Shown here: in pieces, positions 17,611 to 26,609 of the stretch | How the letters are laid out: each line of letters opens with the position of its first letter | Numbering within the stretch: position 1 is the first letter of the stretch | DNA from: Actinopolyspora biskrensis | Lineage (GTDB): Bacteria > Actinomycetota > Actinomycetes > Mycobacteriales > Pseudonocardiaceae | DNA: 64,000 nt | NCBI RefSeq assembly: GCF_013408175.1 | Contig: NZ_JACBYW010000002.1 | Span: 434,001-498,000 of the forward strand | Direction: 5' to 3' | Notes under the pieces: generated by a model | What the model saw: only the letters and a program-made list of their open reading frames with translations | What the model was told of the DNA's origin: nothing | Database searches by the model: none | Position numbers and translations under genes: made by a program

Positions 17611-17682
17611 GGTGGAAGGCCCCGACGAGGTGTCATCGTCGATTCGCGTGACGACGTGGCACCGTCGACCCGGGGAGGGACC

Positions 17683-19050
17683 GTGGAAGGTTTTCCGCTC
17701 TCATTGGCGGTCAACGGCCGGGAACACGAGTTCGCCGACCGGCTGGTGAGTTACTCCGCCGTGCAGGACACGGGAACGGGACGGCCTGCGACGGCACCGG
17801 ATTCCGTGGCGGTGGTCGGACTCGGCTACGTGGGGCTGCCCACCGTGGTCGAGTTCCGCTCGAAGGGCGTCGGGGTCACGGGTATCGACGTGAGCGGTTC
17901 GCGTTTGGACGCCATCCTGGCGGGCGACGTCGAACTGGCCGAGTCCGACCGTGCCCTGCTGAGCTCGGAGCTGGAAAGCGGCGGGATCCGGGTCACCACG
18001 GACAGTGCGCTGCTCGGGTCCGCCGAGGCCGTCGTCATCTGCGTTCCCACCCCGGTCGGGGCCGACGACACACCGGACCTGAGCGCGCTGCGCCGCGCGT
18101 GCGTGGACGTGGCCGAACACGCCCGCACCGGTCAGACGGTGATTCTGACCTCGACCAGCTACGCGGGCACCACCAGGGAGCTGCTGCTCGGACCGTTGCG
18201 GGCACGGGGGTTCGAAGTGGGACGCGACGTCCACGTCGCGTTCAGCGCCGAGCGCATAGACCCGGGAAACCCGGATCACCGCCAGCAGGACACGCCGCGT
18301 GTGGTGGGCGGAGTGACCGAGAGCTGTTCCAAGCGGGCCGCGAGCGTGATCAGTTGCGTGACCGAGTCGGTCTTCCTGGTCAGCTCTCCCGAGGCGGCGG
18401 AGCTGACCAAGTTGTACGAGAACGTGTTCCGGGCCGTCACCCTGGCCGTGGCCAACGAGTTCGCCGAGGTGTGCCGGGAGCTGTCCCTGGACCCCATCGA
18501 GGTGACCCTGGCCGCGGGAACCAAACCGTACGGTTTCCTCGGCGGGTTTCCGGGTCCGGGAGTCGGTGGGCACTGCATCCCCTGTGATCCGTACTACCTG
18601 TTGTGGCAGCTGCGTGACCGGGGAAGCCGGGCTCCGCTGCTCGAACGGGTGATGCACGAGATCAGGCAGCGGCCGCAGCAGGTGGTTCGCCGCGTCGACG
18701 AGCTGCTGCGGGAGCACGGGCAGCACTCGGAGCGGCCGGGGGTCCTGCTGGTCGGGGTCAGCTACAAGGCCGGGGTGGCCGATCTGCGCGAATCACCGGC
18801 CCTGCCCATTCTGTCCGGGTTGGTCGACGCGGGGATCGAGGTCGGCTACCACGATCCGCTGGTGCCGCGTCTCGAGCTCTCCGACGGAACCGAACTGATC
18901 AGCGAGGAAAACCCGGAGGACGAGAAGTGGGACCTCGTGCTGATCCACACGGTTCATCCCGGCGTCGACTACGACTGGGTAATCGATTATCCGCTCGTGC
19001 TGGACGCCACCTATCGGTTCGACCGGGTTCCACACCGGCTGCTGCTGTGA
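17683..19050 (+). CDS. UDP-N-acetylhexosamine 6-dehydrogenase (WecC/WbpA type)
   Basis: A 455-residue NAD-dependent dehydrogenase that should convert a UDP-N-acetylhexosamine to its uronic acid. VAVVGLGYVGLPTVVEF is the Rossmann motif. The active-site stretch reads GPGVGGHCIPCDPYYL, as in the UDP-GlcNAc and UDP-ManNAc dehydrogenases; UDP-glucose dehydrogenases have GFGGSCFPKD instead. The UDP-binding C-terminal domain includes GVSYKAGVADLRESPAL. The GTG at 17683 follows GGGAGGG. It supplies the uronic building block of the locus; the next gene starts 10 bases later. Confidence 0.87.
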   Translation: MEGFPLSLAVNGREHEFADRLVSYSAVQDTGTGRPATAPDSVAVVGLGYVGLPTVVEFRSKGVGVTGIDVSGSRLDAILAGDVELAESDRALLSSELESGGIRVTTDSALLGSAEAVVICVPTPVGADDTPDLSALRRACVDVAEHARTGQTVILTSTSYAGTTRELLLGPLRARGFEVGRDVHVAFSAERIDPGNPDHRQQDTPRVVGGVTESCSKRAASVISCVTESVFLVSSPEAAELTKLYENVFRAVTLAVANEFAEVCRELSLDPIEVTLAAGTKPYGFLGGFPGPGVGGHCIPCDPYYLLWQLRDRGSRAPLLERVMHEIRQRPQQVVRRVDELLREHGQHSERPGVLLVGVSYKAGVADLRESPALPILSGLVDAGIEVGYHDPLVPRLELSDGTELISEENPEDEKWDLVLIHTVHPGVDYDWVIDYPLVLDATYRFDRVPHRLLL

Positions 19051-19060
19051 GGGGGCCACC

Positions 19061-20437
19061 ATGCGCGCTCGACGAGACATCCCGCGACAGTGGACAGCGG
19101 AGATCGACACGACCACTCCGGCCGTGGTGCTCAAACTGGACGACAACCCGTTCCACCACGGTGGTCTGGGAGTGATTCGAGGACTGGGCAGGCTCGGAGT
19201 CCCCGTGTACGGGGTCTGCGAGGACCCGTTCGTTCCGGCGGCACGTTCGCGTTACCTGCACGGGCACTGGAGGTGGCGCACCGGAGCAGCGCCGACGGAC
19301 GACGTGGTGGACGGACTCGCGCGGATCGCGGAGCGGCTGGGACGGCCCGCGGTGGTGCTGCCGACCGACGACGTGGGGGCCATTCTGCTCGCCGAGCAGT
19401 CCGAGCGACTGCACCCGTGGCTGTTGTTCCCGCGTCCTCCCACCGAGCTGCCCCGCAAGTTCGCCGGCAAGGACACTCTGCACCGACTGTGCCGCGGTCA
19501 CGGGATTCCGAGCCCCGACACCGAGACGGTGACGACCTGGCCGAGAGCACGCGCGTTCGCCTCCGCGGTGGGATATCCCCTGGTGGCGAAACTGGCGATG
19601 CCGTGGCTGGCCTCCGGACGTCCGCGCCCGCCGAGCACGAGCGTGATCCACGGCCCCGGGCAACTGGCGGAGCTGTACGAGAAAGCGGGCCAGCCCCTGG
19701 TGCTGCAGGAGTTCCTGCCCGTGGGGGCCGGTGAGGCGGGGAGGGGTCAGGACTGGTTCTTCCACGGCTACCGGGGCGTCGGTTCGAACGAGGTCGCGGG
19801 GTGCACCGGCTTGAAGGAGCGCTCCTATCCCAGTCCGGCCGGGTTGACCAGTTTCGGGCGCTGGGTCGCCAATCCGGAACTGGAGCGAACCGCGACCGAG
19901 CTGCTGCGGAGGACGGACTACCGCGGCATCGTGGACATGGACTGGCGTTGGGATCCGCGCGACGGTCACTACAAACTCCTCGACTGCAATCCCCGGCTGG
20001 GGGCCCAGTTCAGGCTCTTCAGCGACACATCCGGGTTCGATCTCTCCGTGGCCGCCTACCTCGACCTGACCGGGCAACCGGTACCGGAGATGGCACCGGT
20101 GCGGGAGCGCCGATTCGTGGTGGAGAACTACGAGCCACTGGCCGCCTTCGGCGGTTGGCGCAGCGGCCGGTTCACTCTCGGGGAATGGGTGGCGTCGGTG
20201 CGCGGGACTGAGGAGACGGCCTGGTTCGCGCGGGACGATCTCGTTCCGTTCGGATTGATGTGCCTGCGCACGGGCTGGAGGGCGCTGACACGCCGTGTTC
20301 CGCGTCGCGCCGCGGGCAGTGGGCGGACCTCTCCGCCGAGGTTTTACAGCGGTCGTGCCGCCGGTATCTCGAACAGCGCGTCGCCCGGCAGGAGATCGGG
20401 TGGGGCGAAGCACGGAGTTGAGGGGGTCCGAGGATGA
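19061..20437 (+). CDS. ATP-grasp ligase of the polysaccharide locus
   Basis: A 458-residue protein with the carbamoyl-phosphate-synthase-like ATP-grasp fold. After an N-terminal domain (AVVLKLDDNPFHHGGLGVIR) come KFAGKDTLHRLCRGHGIPSP, PLVAKLAMPW (the ATP-binding Lys strand), LVLQEFLPVG, and near residue 310 the metal-binding LLDCNPRLGAQFRLF with Asn and Arg. ATP-grasp enzymes join a carboxylate to an amine through an acyl phosphate. In this locus a uronic acid or an amino acid is the likely carboxylate, but no substrate is shown. The next gene overlaps its stop (ATGA), so the FAD oxidoreductase is coupled to it. Confidence 0.75.
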   Translation: MRARRDIPRQWTAEIDTTTPAVVLKLDDNPFHHGGLGVIRGLGRLGVPVYGVCEDPFVPAARSRYLHGHWRWRTGAAPTDDVVDGLARIAERLGRPAVVLPTDDVGAILLAEQSERLHPWLLFPRPPTELPRKFAGKDTLHRLCRGHGIPSPDTETVTTWPRARAFASAVGYPLVAKLAMPWLASGRPRPPSTSVIHGPGQLAELYEKAGQPLVLQEFLPVGAGEAGRGQDWFFHGYRGVGSNEVAGCTGLKERSYPSPAGLTSFGRWVANPELERTATELLRRTDYRGIVDMDWRWDPRDGHYKLLDCNPRLGAQFRLFSDTSGFDLSVAAYLDLTGQPVPEMAPVRERRFVVENYEPLAAFGGWRSGRFTLGEWVASVRGTEETAWFARDDLVPFGLMCLRTGWRALTRRVPRRAAGSGRTSPPRFYSGRAAGISNSASPGRRSGGAKHGVEGVRG

Positions 20438-21663
20438 ACGAGACAGTCGACGTAGCCGTCATCGGCGCCGGTCCGTACGGGCTGTCGTTGGCCGCGCACC
20501 TCCGGGCGGCGGGCGTCAGTTACCGTCAGTTCGGAGTGCCGCTGAACCTGTGGCGCACCGCGATGCCGCGCGGCATGTACCTGAAGTCGCAGGGGTTCGC
20601 CTGCAGCCTTTCCGACCCGAACTCCACGCACACCCTGGAGAGGTTCTGCCGGGAGACCGGGCGTGCCTACGCGGACATCGGAGTTCCGGTCTCCCTGGAC
20701 ACGTTCCTCGAGTACGGCACCTGGTTCGAGCGCAACCACGCTCCCGACGTGGAACAGGTGCTGGTCGAGCACCTCCGCCGGAACGGCGACCGCTACGAGC
20801 TCGAACTGACGGACGGGCGCGTGGCCACCGCGCGGCACGTGGTCGTGGCCACCGGGGTGGAGCACTTCGTGCGGGTTCCGGACGTCCTCTCCCAGCTGCC
20901 TGCGCATCTCTCCTCGCACGCCAGCGCCCATGTCGATCTGGGAGTGTTCCGTGATCGCGAGGTCGCGGTGCTGGGGGCGGGACAGTCCGCCCTGGAGACG
21001 GCGGCCCTGCTGCGGGAGTCCGGTGCCTCGGTCCGGATCGTCGCGCGCAGGAACGGAATAGTGTGGAACGGGTTGCCGCCGACCGAGGAGAGAAGCCTGC
21101 GACGTCGGCTCCGCGAGCCGGAGGCCGGGCTGGGAACCGGCTGGGCGACCTGGTTCTATTCCGAGCACCCCGAGCTTTTCCGCAGGTTGCCCGCAACGAC
21201 CAGGGTCCGGCTGGCACGCACCGCGCTGGGGCCCGCGGGTGCCTGGTGGTTGAGGGACAGGGTGGACGGACGAATTCCACTGCTGCTGCAACGGCAGGTG
21301 GACTGGGCGGACCCGACGGGGGACAGGGTGCGGCTCGGGCTGCGCCGCGGCAGCGAGACCACCACGCTCTCGGTCGACCACGTCATCAGCGCCACCGGTT
21401 ACCGCCCGGACATCGCCAAGCTGTCGTTCCTCGATCCCGAGCTCCGGGGCAAGGTGACCACGCTGGACCGCACCCCTCGGGTCGGTGCGGACTACCAGTC
21501 CGACGTTGCCGGGCTGTTCTTCGTCGGTCCCGCCGTGGCGCCGACCTTCGGGCCGGTGATGCGGTTCGTCTACGGTGCCGACCACGCCTCCCGCGCCGTC
21601 ACGGCACGGATCTCCCCGGCCCGTGAGCGCGGGGTTTCCGTGATGCCGGGGGCGGGCAGATGA
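20434..21663 (+). CDS. FAD-dependent oxidoreductase (flavin monooxygenase-like)
   Basis: A 409-residue flavoprotein. VAVIGAGPYGLSLAAHL at the N-terminus is the FAD GxGxxG site, and VAVLGAGQSALETAALL (about 175) is a second Rossmann motif for NAD(P)H. DHVISATGYRPDIAKL is the ATG box of flavin monooxygenases and lysine/ornithine N-oxygenases. The closest resemblance is to the N-oxygenase-like group, so hydroxylation of an amine or sugar is plausible. It overlaps both neighbours by ATGA, so it is made together with the ATP-grasp ligase and the sugar transferase. Confidence 0.78.
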   Translation: MNETVDVAVIGAGPYGLSLAAHLRAAGVSYRQFGVPLNLWRTAMPRGMYLKSQGFACSLSDPNSTHTLERFCRETGRAYADIGVPVSLDTFLEYGTWFERNHAPDVEQVLVEHLRRNGDRYELELTDGRVATARHVVVATGVEHFVRVPDVLSQLPAHLSSHASAHVDLGVFRDREVAVLGAGQSALETAALLRESGASVRIVARRNGIVWNGLPPTEERSLRRRLREPEAGLGTGWATWFYSEHPELFRRLPATTRVRLARTALGPAGAWWLRDRVDGRIPLLLQRQVDWADPTGDRVRLGLRRGSETTTLSVDHVISATGYRPDIAKLSFLDPELRGKVTTLDRTPRVGADYQSDVAGLFFVGPAVAPTFGPVMRFVYGADHASRAVTARISPARERGVSVMPGAGR

Positions 21664-23231
21664 GCTGGCAGCTCGTTCCGCGGCGGGGAGGTGCCGGAGG
21701 ACCGCTCCGTGTGGATCGAGCTGCCGAGCCCGGCGACCTCGGGAGGGCGTCGCGGGCGGTTCGATCCGCCGAGACTCCGTTGTCCGCGAACTGGATCCGC
21801 CTGTTGCCCGGTCGGTTGCTCCCGTGCACCGACGTGGTGGCGCTGTGCGCGGTGCTGGTGCTGCTTCGTGTGGGAGTGCTGGCGGCGTTCTCCTACTCCT
21901 GCGGCGTACTGGCGATCCTGGCTGTTCGTGGGGCGCATCGTCTCCGGTTGTGCCGGAGAGTGTCCGACGACGTGGGAAACGCCCTGGTCGCCACCGCATT
22001 GCCGTTGCTCGCTTTCCTGCCTTGGTCGTCCGCTCGGCGTCTGCTCCTGGTCGGGGCGTGTGCCGCCGGTGCGCTCCTCTGCATGCGTGCGACGGCCGCT
22101 GTCGTGCTGCGTTCGCTGCACAGGCGGGGGGAGCTGTCCGAACCGGTCCTGATCGTCGGGCGTTCGGACCCCGCCGGCGCGCTCGCCGAGGCGGTCGGAA
22201 AACGCCCGGAGCTCGGCCTGCGCTTCGTGGGGTTCCTGGACCGGACGGAGGGGAGGCGCTCCGAACCCGAGGTGCTGGGGGACCCGGCCGAGTTGGCCGT
22301 GTTCGTCCGCCGCTATCGGGTCACCCGCGTGGTGCTCTGCCCGTCCGGGGAGAGCACGGCGGAGGTCACCGATGTGGTGCGACGCTGTCGCGCATTGTCG
22401 GTGGACTTCTGCGTGGTCCCCCGGCTGCCGGAACTCGGGCTCGCGGTGCCGAGGGCCGCCCTGGACGAGGTGTGGGGCATTCCGCTGCTGCCGATCAGGC
22501 GGTCCGCGCACACCGTGGCGGCGCGGGCGGTCAAACGCCTCTTCGACTGTCTGCTCGCTTCGGTGCTGCTGGTGCTGGTCGCTCCGCTGCTGTCGGTGCT
22601 CGCCACCGCCGTGCGGTGGAGTAGCGGTGGAACGGTCCTGTTCCGCCAGGAAAGGGTCACCAGGGAAGGAGCTATTGTCAGGGTGACGAAATTGCGCACG
22701 GTCGCCCCGGCGGTCGGACAGCATCTCGGCTGGAGACCGTCACCGGAGCAGTGCGGCCGGTTGGGCACCTGGCTGCGTCGTTCGCACCTGGACGAGTTAC
22801 CGCAGTTGTTGGACGTGCTGCGTGGCGGCATGTCGTTGGTCGGCCCGCGTCCCGAACGGCCCTACTACGCCGTGCGGTTCGCCGAGACGATCCCCCACTA
22901 CGCCGATCGACACCGTGTGCGGGGCGGGATCACGGGATGGGCTCAGGTGCACGGGTTGCACGGAGACACCTCCATCACCGAAAGGGCCCGTTTCGACAAC
23001 CACTACGTCGAGTACTGGTCACCGTGGATGGACCTGGTGGTTCTCGCCCGCACGGCGGGAGCCGTGCTGGCCGGGTTCCGCCGGGTGGTCAGCGACTACG
23101 AGGAGGGCAACAGTGCGAGTCCTACACGTGATCACCGGGTTGAAGGTCGGCGGTGCCGAACTGCAGTTGTACGAACTGGTGCGGCGCAGCAGACACGAGT
23201 GCGAGGTGGCGGCGCTGTACAACGCGGGTGA
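21660..23231 (+). CDS. Polyprenyl-phosphate sugar phosphotransferase (WbaP/WcaJ type)
   Basis: The initiating transferase, which moves a sugar-1-phosphate from a UDP-sugar to undecaprenyl phosphate. About four N-terminal membrane spans and a CoA-binding-like domain precede the membrane anchor (RLFDCLLASVLLVLVAPLL) and catalytic domain. Hallmarks are LRRSHLDELPQLLDVLRG, GMSLVGPRPERP and GGITGWAQVHGLHG. Family similarity ends near DYEEGN (about residue 482). The last 40 residues are an out-of-frame reading of the next gene, giving a 119-base overlap, so the natural stop seems to have been lost. It is coupled upstream to the FAD oxidoreductase. Confidence 0.87.
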   Translation: MSWQLVPRRGGAGGPLRVDRAAEPGDLGRASRAVRSAETPLSANWIRLLPGRLLPCTDVVALCAVLVLLRVGVLAAFSYSCGVLAILAVRGAHRLRLCRRVSDDVGNALVATALPLLAFLPWSSARRLLLVGACAAGALLCMRATAAVVLRSLHRRGELSEPVLIVGRSDPAGALAEAVGKRPELGLRFVGFLDRTEGRRSEPEVLGDPAELAVFVRRYRVTRVVLCPSGESTAEVTDVVRRCRALSVDFCVVPRLPELGLAVPRAALDEVWGIPLLPIRRSAHTVAARAVKRLFDCLLASVLLVLVAPLLSVLATAVRWSSGGTVLFRQERVTREGAIVRVTKLRTVAPAVGQHLGWRPSPEQCGRLGTWLRRSHLDELPQLLDVLRGGMSLVGPRPERPYYAVRFAETIPHYADRHRVRGGITGWAQVHGLHGDTSITERARFDNHYVEYWSPWMDLVVLARTAGAVLAGFRRVVSDYEEGNSASPTRDHRVEGRRCRTAVVRTGAAQQTRVRGGGAVQRG

Positions 23232-24276
23232 GGTCGCCGAGATGATCTCCGAGGCCGGGGTCACCGTGCACGACCTGGGCATGTCCAGCAACACGGAGAT
23301 CAGCGCCCTGGGGCGGCTGCGCTCCCTGATGCGTGCTCGTCGCTTCGACGCGGTGCACACCCATCTGTACCGCTCCTGCGTCTACGGCCGGATCGCCGCG
23401 TGGTCGGCCGGTGTGCCGGTCATCGTCGCCACCGAGCACTCCATAGGAGAGACCCACCTCGAGCGCAGACGCATGAGCACCGGGGTGCGGCTGCTCTACC
23501 TGGCGACCGACAGGTGCGCGCACACCACGATCGCGGTTTCGGAGACGGTGGCGGAGCGACTGCGGCAGTGGGGAGTTCCCGGCAGGAAGATACGGGTGGT
23601 TCCCAACGGGATCGACTTCGACCGGGTGACCTTCGACCCGGCGGCACGCTCCCGCACCCGTGAGGAGCTCGGACTGTCCGAACACCATCGTGTGGTGGGA
23701 GTGCTGGGCAGGCTCGACCCGAACAAGCGTTTCGACCTGCTCATCGAAGCGGCGGCCCCGTTGCTCGACGAGAACACCAGGCTGCTGTTGGTGGGGGACG
23801 GACCCGAGCGGCAACGACTGGAGGGAATCGCGCGCGAGCACGGCGTGGCCGATCGGGTGGTGTTCGCGGGGCAGCGCAGCGACGTGGCCGCGGCGCTCTC
23901 GGCCTTCGACCTTTTCGTCGCCTGCTCGAAGCAGGAGACCTTCGGGCTTTCCGTGCTGGAGGCCCTGGCCAACGGGCTGGTCGCGCTTTACACCACGTGC
24001 CCGGCCCTGGACGGCGTCGACACGGACCGTGCCGTCGAAGTGCCGGGGGATCCGGAAGGACTGCGTGCTGCGCTGCGGAAGGAGCTGGACGCGGCCAGAC
24101 CGCGTGCGCAGGTTCCCCGGCTGCGCGAACTCTACGGCATGGAGGCGGTGACCGAACGGATCGACGGTTTGTACGAGCGGTTGCTCGCTAAGCGGAAAGA
24201 ACCGCTCGACCGTGGGACCGCGGAGACCGCGGAGACCGCGGCCGGTCCCGCCGCCGGACAGGGGGTGCACGGATGA
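23113..24276 (+). CDS. GT4 glycosyltransferase
   Basis: A 387-residue GT-B enzyme. The N-terminal domain begins VLHVITGLKVGGAELQL, the usual GT4 opening with its glycine loop. The C-terminal domain has GVLGRLDPNKRFDLLIEA and the donor-binding E-x7-E stretch in KQETFGLSVLEALANG. The GTG at 23113 follows AGGAGGG; it lies 119 bases inside the preceding frame. The C-terminus carries a short GAGACCGCG tandem repeat (near 24221-24240) encoding Thr-Ala-Glu units, probably a flexible tail. It should extend the lipid-linked sugar. Confidence 0.87.
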   Translation: MRVLHVITGLKVGGAELQLYELVRRSRHECEVAALYNAGEVAEMISEAGVTVHDLGMSSNTEISALGRLRSLMRARRFDAVHTHLYRSCVYGRIAAWSAGVPVIVATEHSIGETHLERRRMSTGVRLLYLATDRCAHTTIAVSETVAERLRQWGVPGRKIRVVPNGIDFDRVTFDPAARSRTREELGLSEHHRVVGVLGRLDPNKRFDLLIEAAAPLLDENTRLLLVGDGPERQRLEGIAREHGVADRVVFAGQRSDVAAALSAFDLFVACSKQETFGLSVLEALANGLVALYTTCPALDGVDTDRAVEVPGDPEGLRAALRKELDAARPRAQVPRLRELYGMEAVTERIDGLYERLLAKRKEPLDRGTAETAETAAGPAAGQGVHG

Positions 24277-25277
24277 GGGCCGTGGTCACCGGAGCCGCGG
24301 GGTTCGTCGGATCGCACCTGGTGCGCTATCTGCTGGACGAGGGACACGCGGTGGTCGCGCTGGACGACGAGAGCACCGGCGACTGGCGCAACCTGGGGGC
24401 CGACGTCGACGGCGGGTTGAGCCGGATCCACGGCAGTGTGCTCGACCGGGACATCGTGGAGGACGCCGTTGCCGGTTGTGACGTGGTCTTTCACCTGGCC
24501 GCCGCCGTGGGCGCGTTCGTCATCCGCGACCGCACCCTGGACAGCCTGCTCACCAATATTCACGGAACCCAGCACGTGGTGGAGGCGGCGCGGCGGAACA
24601 GCGCGCGGGTCCTGCTCGCCTCCACCAGCGAGATCTACGGCAAGAACGACAAGGTCGGCCTCACCGAAGAGGACGACCGCGTCGTCGGTTCCCCGTTGAA
24701 GTCCCGGTGGTCCTATTCGGAGGCCAAGGCCATCGACGAGAGCCTGATCCAGGCCTACGTCGCCGAACGCGGGATGTGGGCCGTCATCGTGCGCCTGTTC
24801 AACACTGTGGGGCCGCGGCAGAGCGGCAGGTACGGCATGGTGCTGCCCCGTTTCGTCTCCAAGGCCCTGCACGGCAAGCCGCTCCCGGTCTTCGGCACGG
24901 GGGAGCAGATCCGCTGCTTCTGCCACGTGGCCGACGTGGTCCCGGCGATGGTGGCGCTGCTCGGGACGCGGGAGGCACGCGGCCGGGCCGTCAACCTCGG
25001 CAGCACCGAGCAGGTTTCCATAACGGAGCTGGCGCACCGGGTGATCGCGCTGACCGGTTCGCACAGCGGAATCGAGCACAGCCCCTACGAAGCGGTTTAC
25101 GGCTCCGGTTACGAGGACATGCTGCGGCGGGTTCCCGACTGCGCTCTGGCGCGGCAGCTGGTCGGTTTCCGTCCCGCTCACGATCTCGATTCGATCATCC
25201 GCGCGATCGTCGACGAGCACACGCGAGCCGCGCGGAACAACACGGTCACTTCTCCGCGGAGCGTGCACAGTGGCTGA
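24273..25277 (+). CDS. NAD-dependent nucleotide-sugar epimerase/dehydratase
   Basis: An extended SDR enzyme of 334 residues. VTGAAGFVGSHLVRYLL binds NAD; LLASTSEIYG and the catalytic Y-x-x-x-K of SYSEAKAIDE follow in the expected order. RLFNTVGPRQSGRYGMVLP is typical of the GalE, RmlB and UDP-glucuronate decarboxylase group. The most likely task is to epimerise or decarboxylate the UDP-sugar made by the dehydrogenase upstream, but the exact reaction cannot be read. Its ATG overlaps the stop of the preceding GT4 gene. Confidence 0.85.
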   Translation: MRAVVTGAAGFVGSHLVRYLLDEGHAVVALDDESTGDWRNLGADVDGGLSRIHGSVLDRDIVEDAVAGCDVVFHLAAAVGAFVIRDRTLDSLLTNIHGTQHVVEAARRNSARVLLASTSEIYGKNDKVGLTEEDDRVVGSPLKSRWSYSEAKAIDESLIQAYVAERGMWAVIVRLFNTVGPRQSGRYGMVLPRFVSKALHGKPLPVFGTGEQIRCFCHVADVVPAMVALLGTREARGRAVNLGSTEQVSITELAHRVIALTGSHSGIEHSPYEAVYGSGYEDMLRRVPDCALARQLVGFRPAHDLDSIIRAIVDEHTRAARNNTVTSPRSVHSG

Positions 25278-25298
25278 CCCGAGGATTGGGGAACGTTG

Positions 25299-26447
25299 AT
25301 GCGCGGTGATTCCCGGAGCCCTGGGCGTTTCGGCGCCGCCTCCCCCCGGGGCATCGGTGTGTTCGCGACCGTGCTCGTGCTGTCCCTCGCCCTGGTGCTG
25401 CTACTGCTGTCGGTGCGTTCCGAACCGGAGTCGCGTCCGCGTGCCCCGAGCACCGACGTGGTCGCCGCGCTGCCCTTCTGGAACCTGGACCGGGGGGAGG
25501 AGACGGTGCTGCGGCACAGCGAGGTGTTCAGCGAGATCTCGCCGTGGATGTACGGGCTGGACTCACGAGGTGGGGTGGTCAACCAGATACCACGTGACCG
25601 GGCCGCGGACGCGGAGTCCACGATGGGCCGCATCAGGCGGACCGAGCTGCGTTTCACCCCGACCGTGGCGAACATGACCAACGGGAAGTGGTCCTACGGC
25701 TCCGTGGCTCCGATGCTGCACGATCCCCGGCGCATGCAGGAGCACGTGCGGGAGATCGTTGACCTGGTGCTGACCAACGACTACGCCGGTGTCGACATCG
25801 ACTACGAGGAGCTGAGAGCGGGGGACCGGGCCGCGTTCAGCGAGTTCGTCCGGCGGTTGGCCGACGCGCTGCACGCCCACGACAGATCTCTTTCGGTGGC
25901 GCTGTTCGCGAAGGCCTCCGAGAACGGCTACGACCAGCGCAACGCGGCCCAGGACTACGCGGCTGTCGGCCGTGCCGCCGACCAGGTCCGGCTGATGGGC
26001 TACGACAGGCACTGGTCCACTTCGCCGCCAGGGCCGGTGGCCCCTGTGGACTGGATACGCGAGGTGCTGGCTTACGCGCGAAAGACCATCCCGCCCGAGA
26101 AGATCGTCCTGGGGGTCCCGCTCTACGGCTACGACTGGTCCGGGGGACGGGGGAAGCCGGTCACCTGGTCGGAGGCCGTGCGTTCGGCAGAGGAGCACGA
26201 TGCCCGAGTCCGGTTCGACGAGTCGAGCAGGACGCCGTGGTTCCGGTACACCGACGCGGAGGGCGAACGGCACGAGGTCTGGTTCGAGAACGCGGCCAGC
26301 TCGCTGGCGAAGTTCGAAGTGGCCGATCGCGCCGGGATAGGAGGGGTCTACCTGTGGATGTACGGTGCCGCGGACCCGGAGACCTGGACCAGGCTGCGGC
26401 GGACCTTCCCCGGGGCGGGCGGCCCCAGGAAGAGGGGGGCTGACTGA
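25299..26447 (+). CDS. Membrane-anchored GH18-like glycoside hydrolase
   Basis: A 382-residue protein with one N-terminal membrane segment (VFATVLVLSLALVLLLLSV) and an outside domain of the GH18 fold, nearest the YaaH/SleL spore cortex group and chitinase-like proteins. The catalytic D-x-x-D-x-D-x-E is present as DYAGVDIDYE (about residue 165), so it can be active. QVRLMGYDRHW and VLGVPLYGYDW are further GH18 strands. In a polysaccharide locus it probably trims or releases the polymer made by the GT2 synthase just downstream. Confidence 0.82.
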   Translation: MRGDSRSPGRFGAASPRGIGVFATVLVLSLALVLLLLSVRSEPESRPRAPSTDVVAALPFWNLDRGEETVLRHSEVFSEISPWMYGLDSRGGVVNQIPRDRAADAESTMGRIRRTELRFTPTVANMTNGKWSYGSVAPMLHDPRRMQEHVREIVDLVLTNDYAGVDIDYEELRAGDRAAFSEFVRRLADALHAHDRSLSVALFAKASENGYDQRNAAQDYAAVGRAADQVRLMGYDRHWSTSPPGPVAPVDWIREVLAYARKTIPPEKIVLGVPLYGYDWSGGRGKPVTWSEAVRSAEEHDARVRFDESSRTPWFRYTDAEGERHEVWFENAASSLAKFEVADRAGIGGVYLWMYGAADPETWTRLRRTFPGAGGPRKRGAD

Positions 26448-26609
26448 TGCCTTCCGTTCGGACCGTCGCAGGGGGCTGCTGAGCGGGACCTCCCGCAACG
26501 GTGCCGATGGGGAGGGTGGTCAGCGTCGAAGGGGAAATCCCGATCCAACCGACAACTCGACCGGAAAGCCTCTGCGAGGTCCGGCTCGTCCCCGGTGGAG
26601 GTGACTGCG

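Noticed and set aside
24217-24245. A short GAGACCGCG tandem repeat as a regulatory or mobile repeat
   Set aside because: It is two to three in-frame units at the end of the GT4 gene and simply encodes a Thr-Ala-Glu tail.
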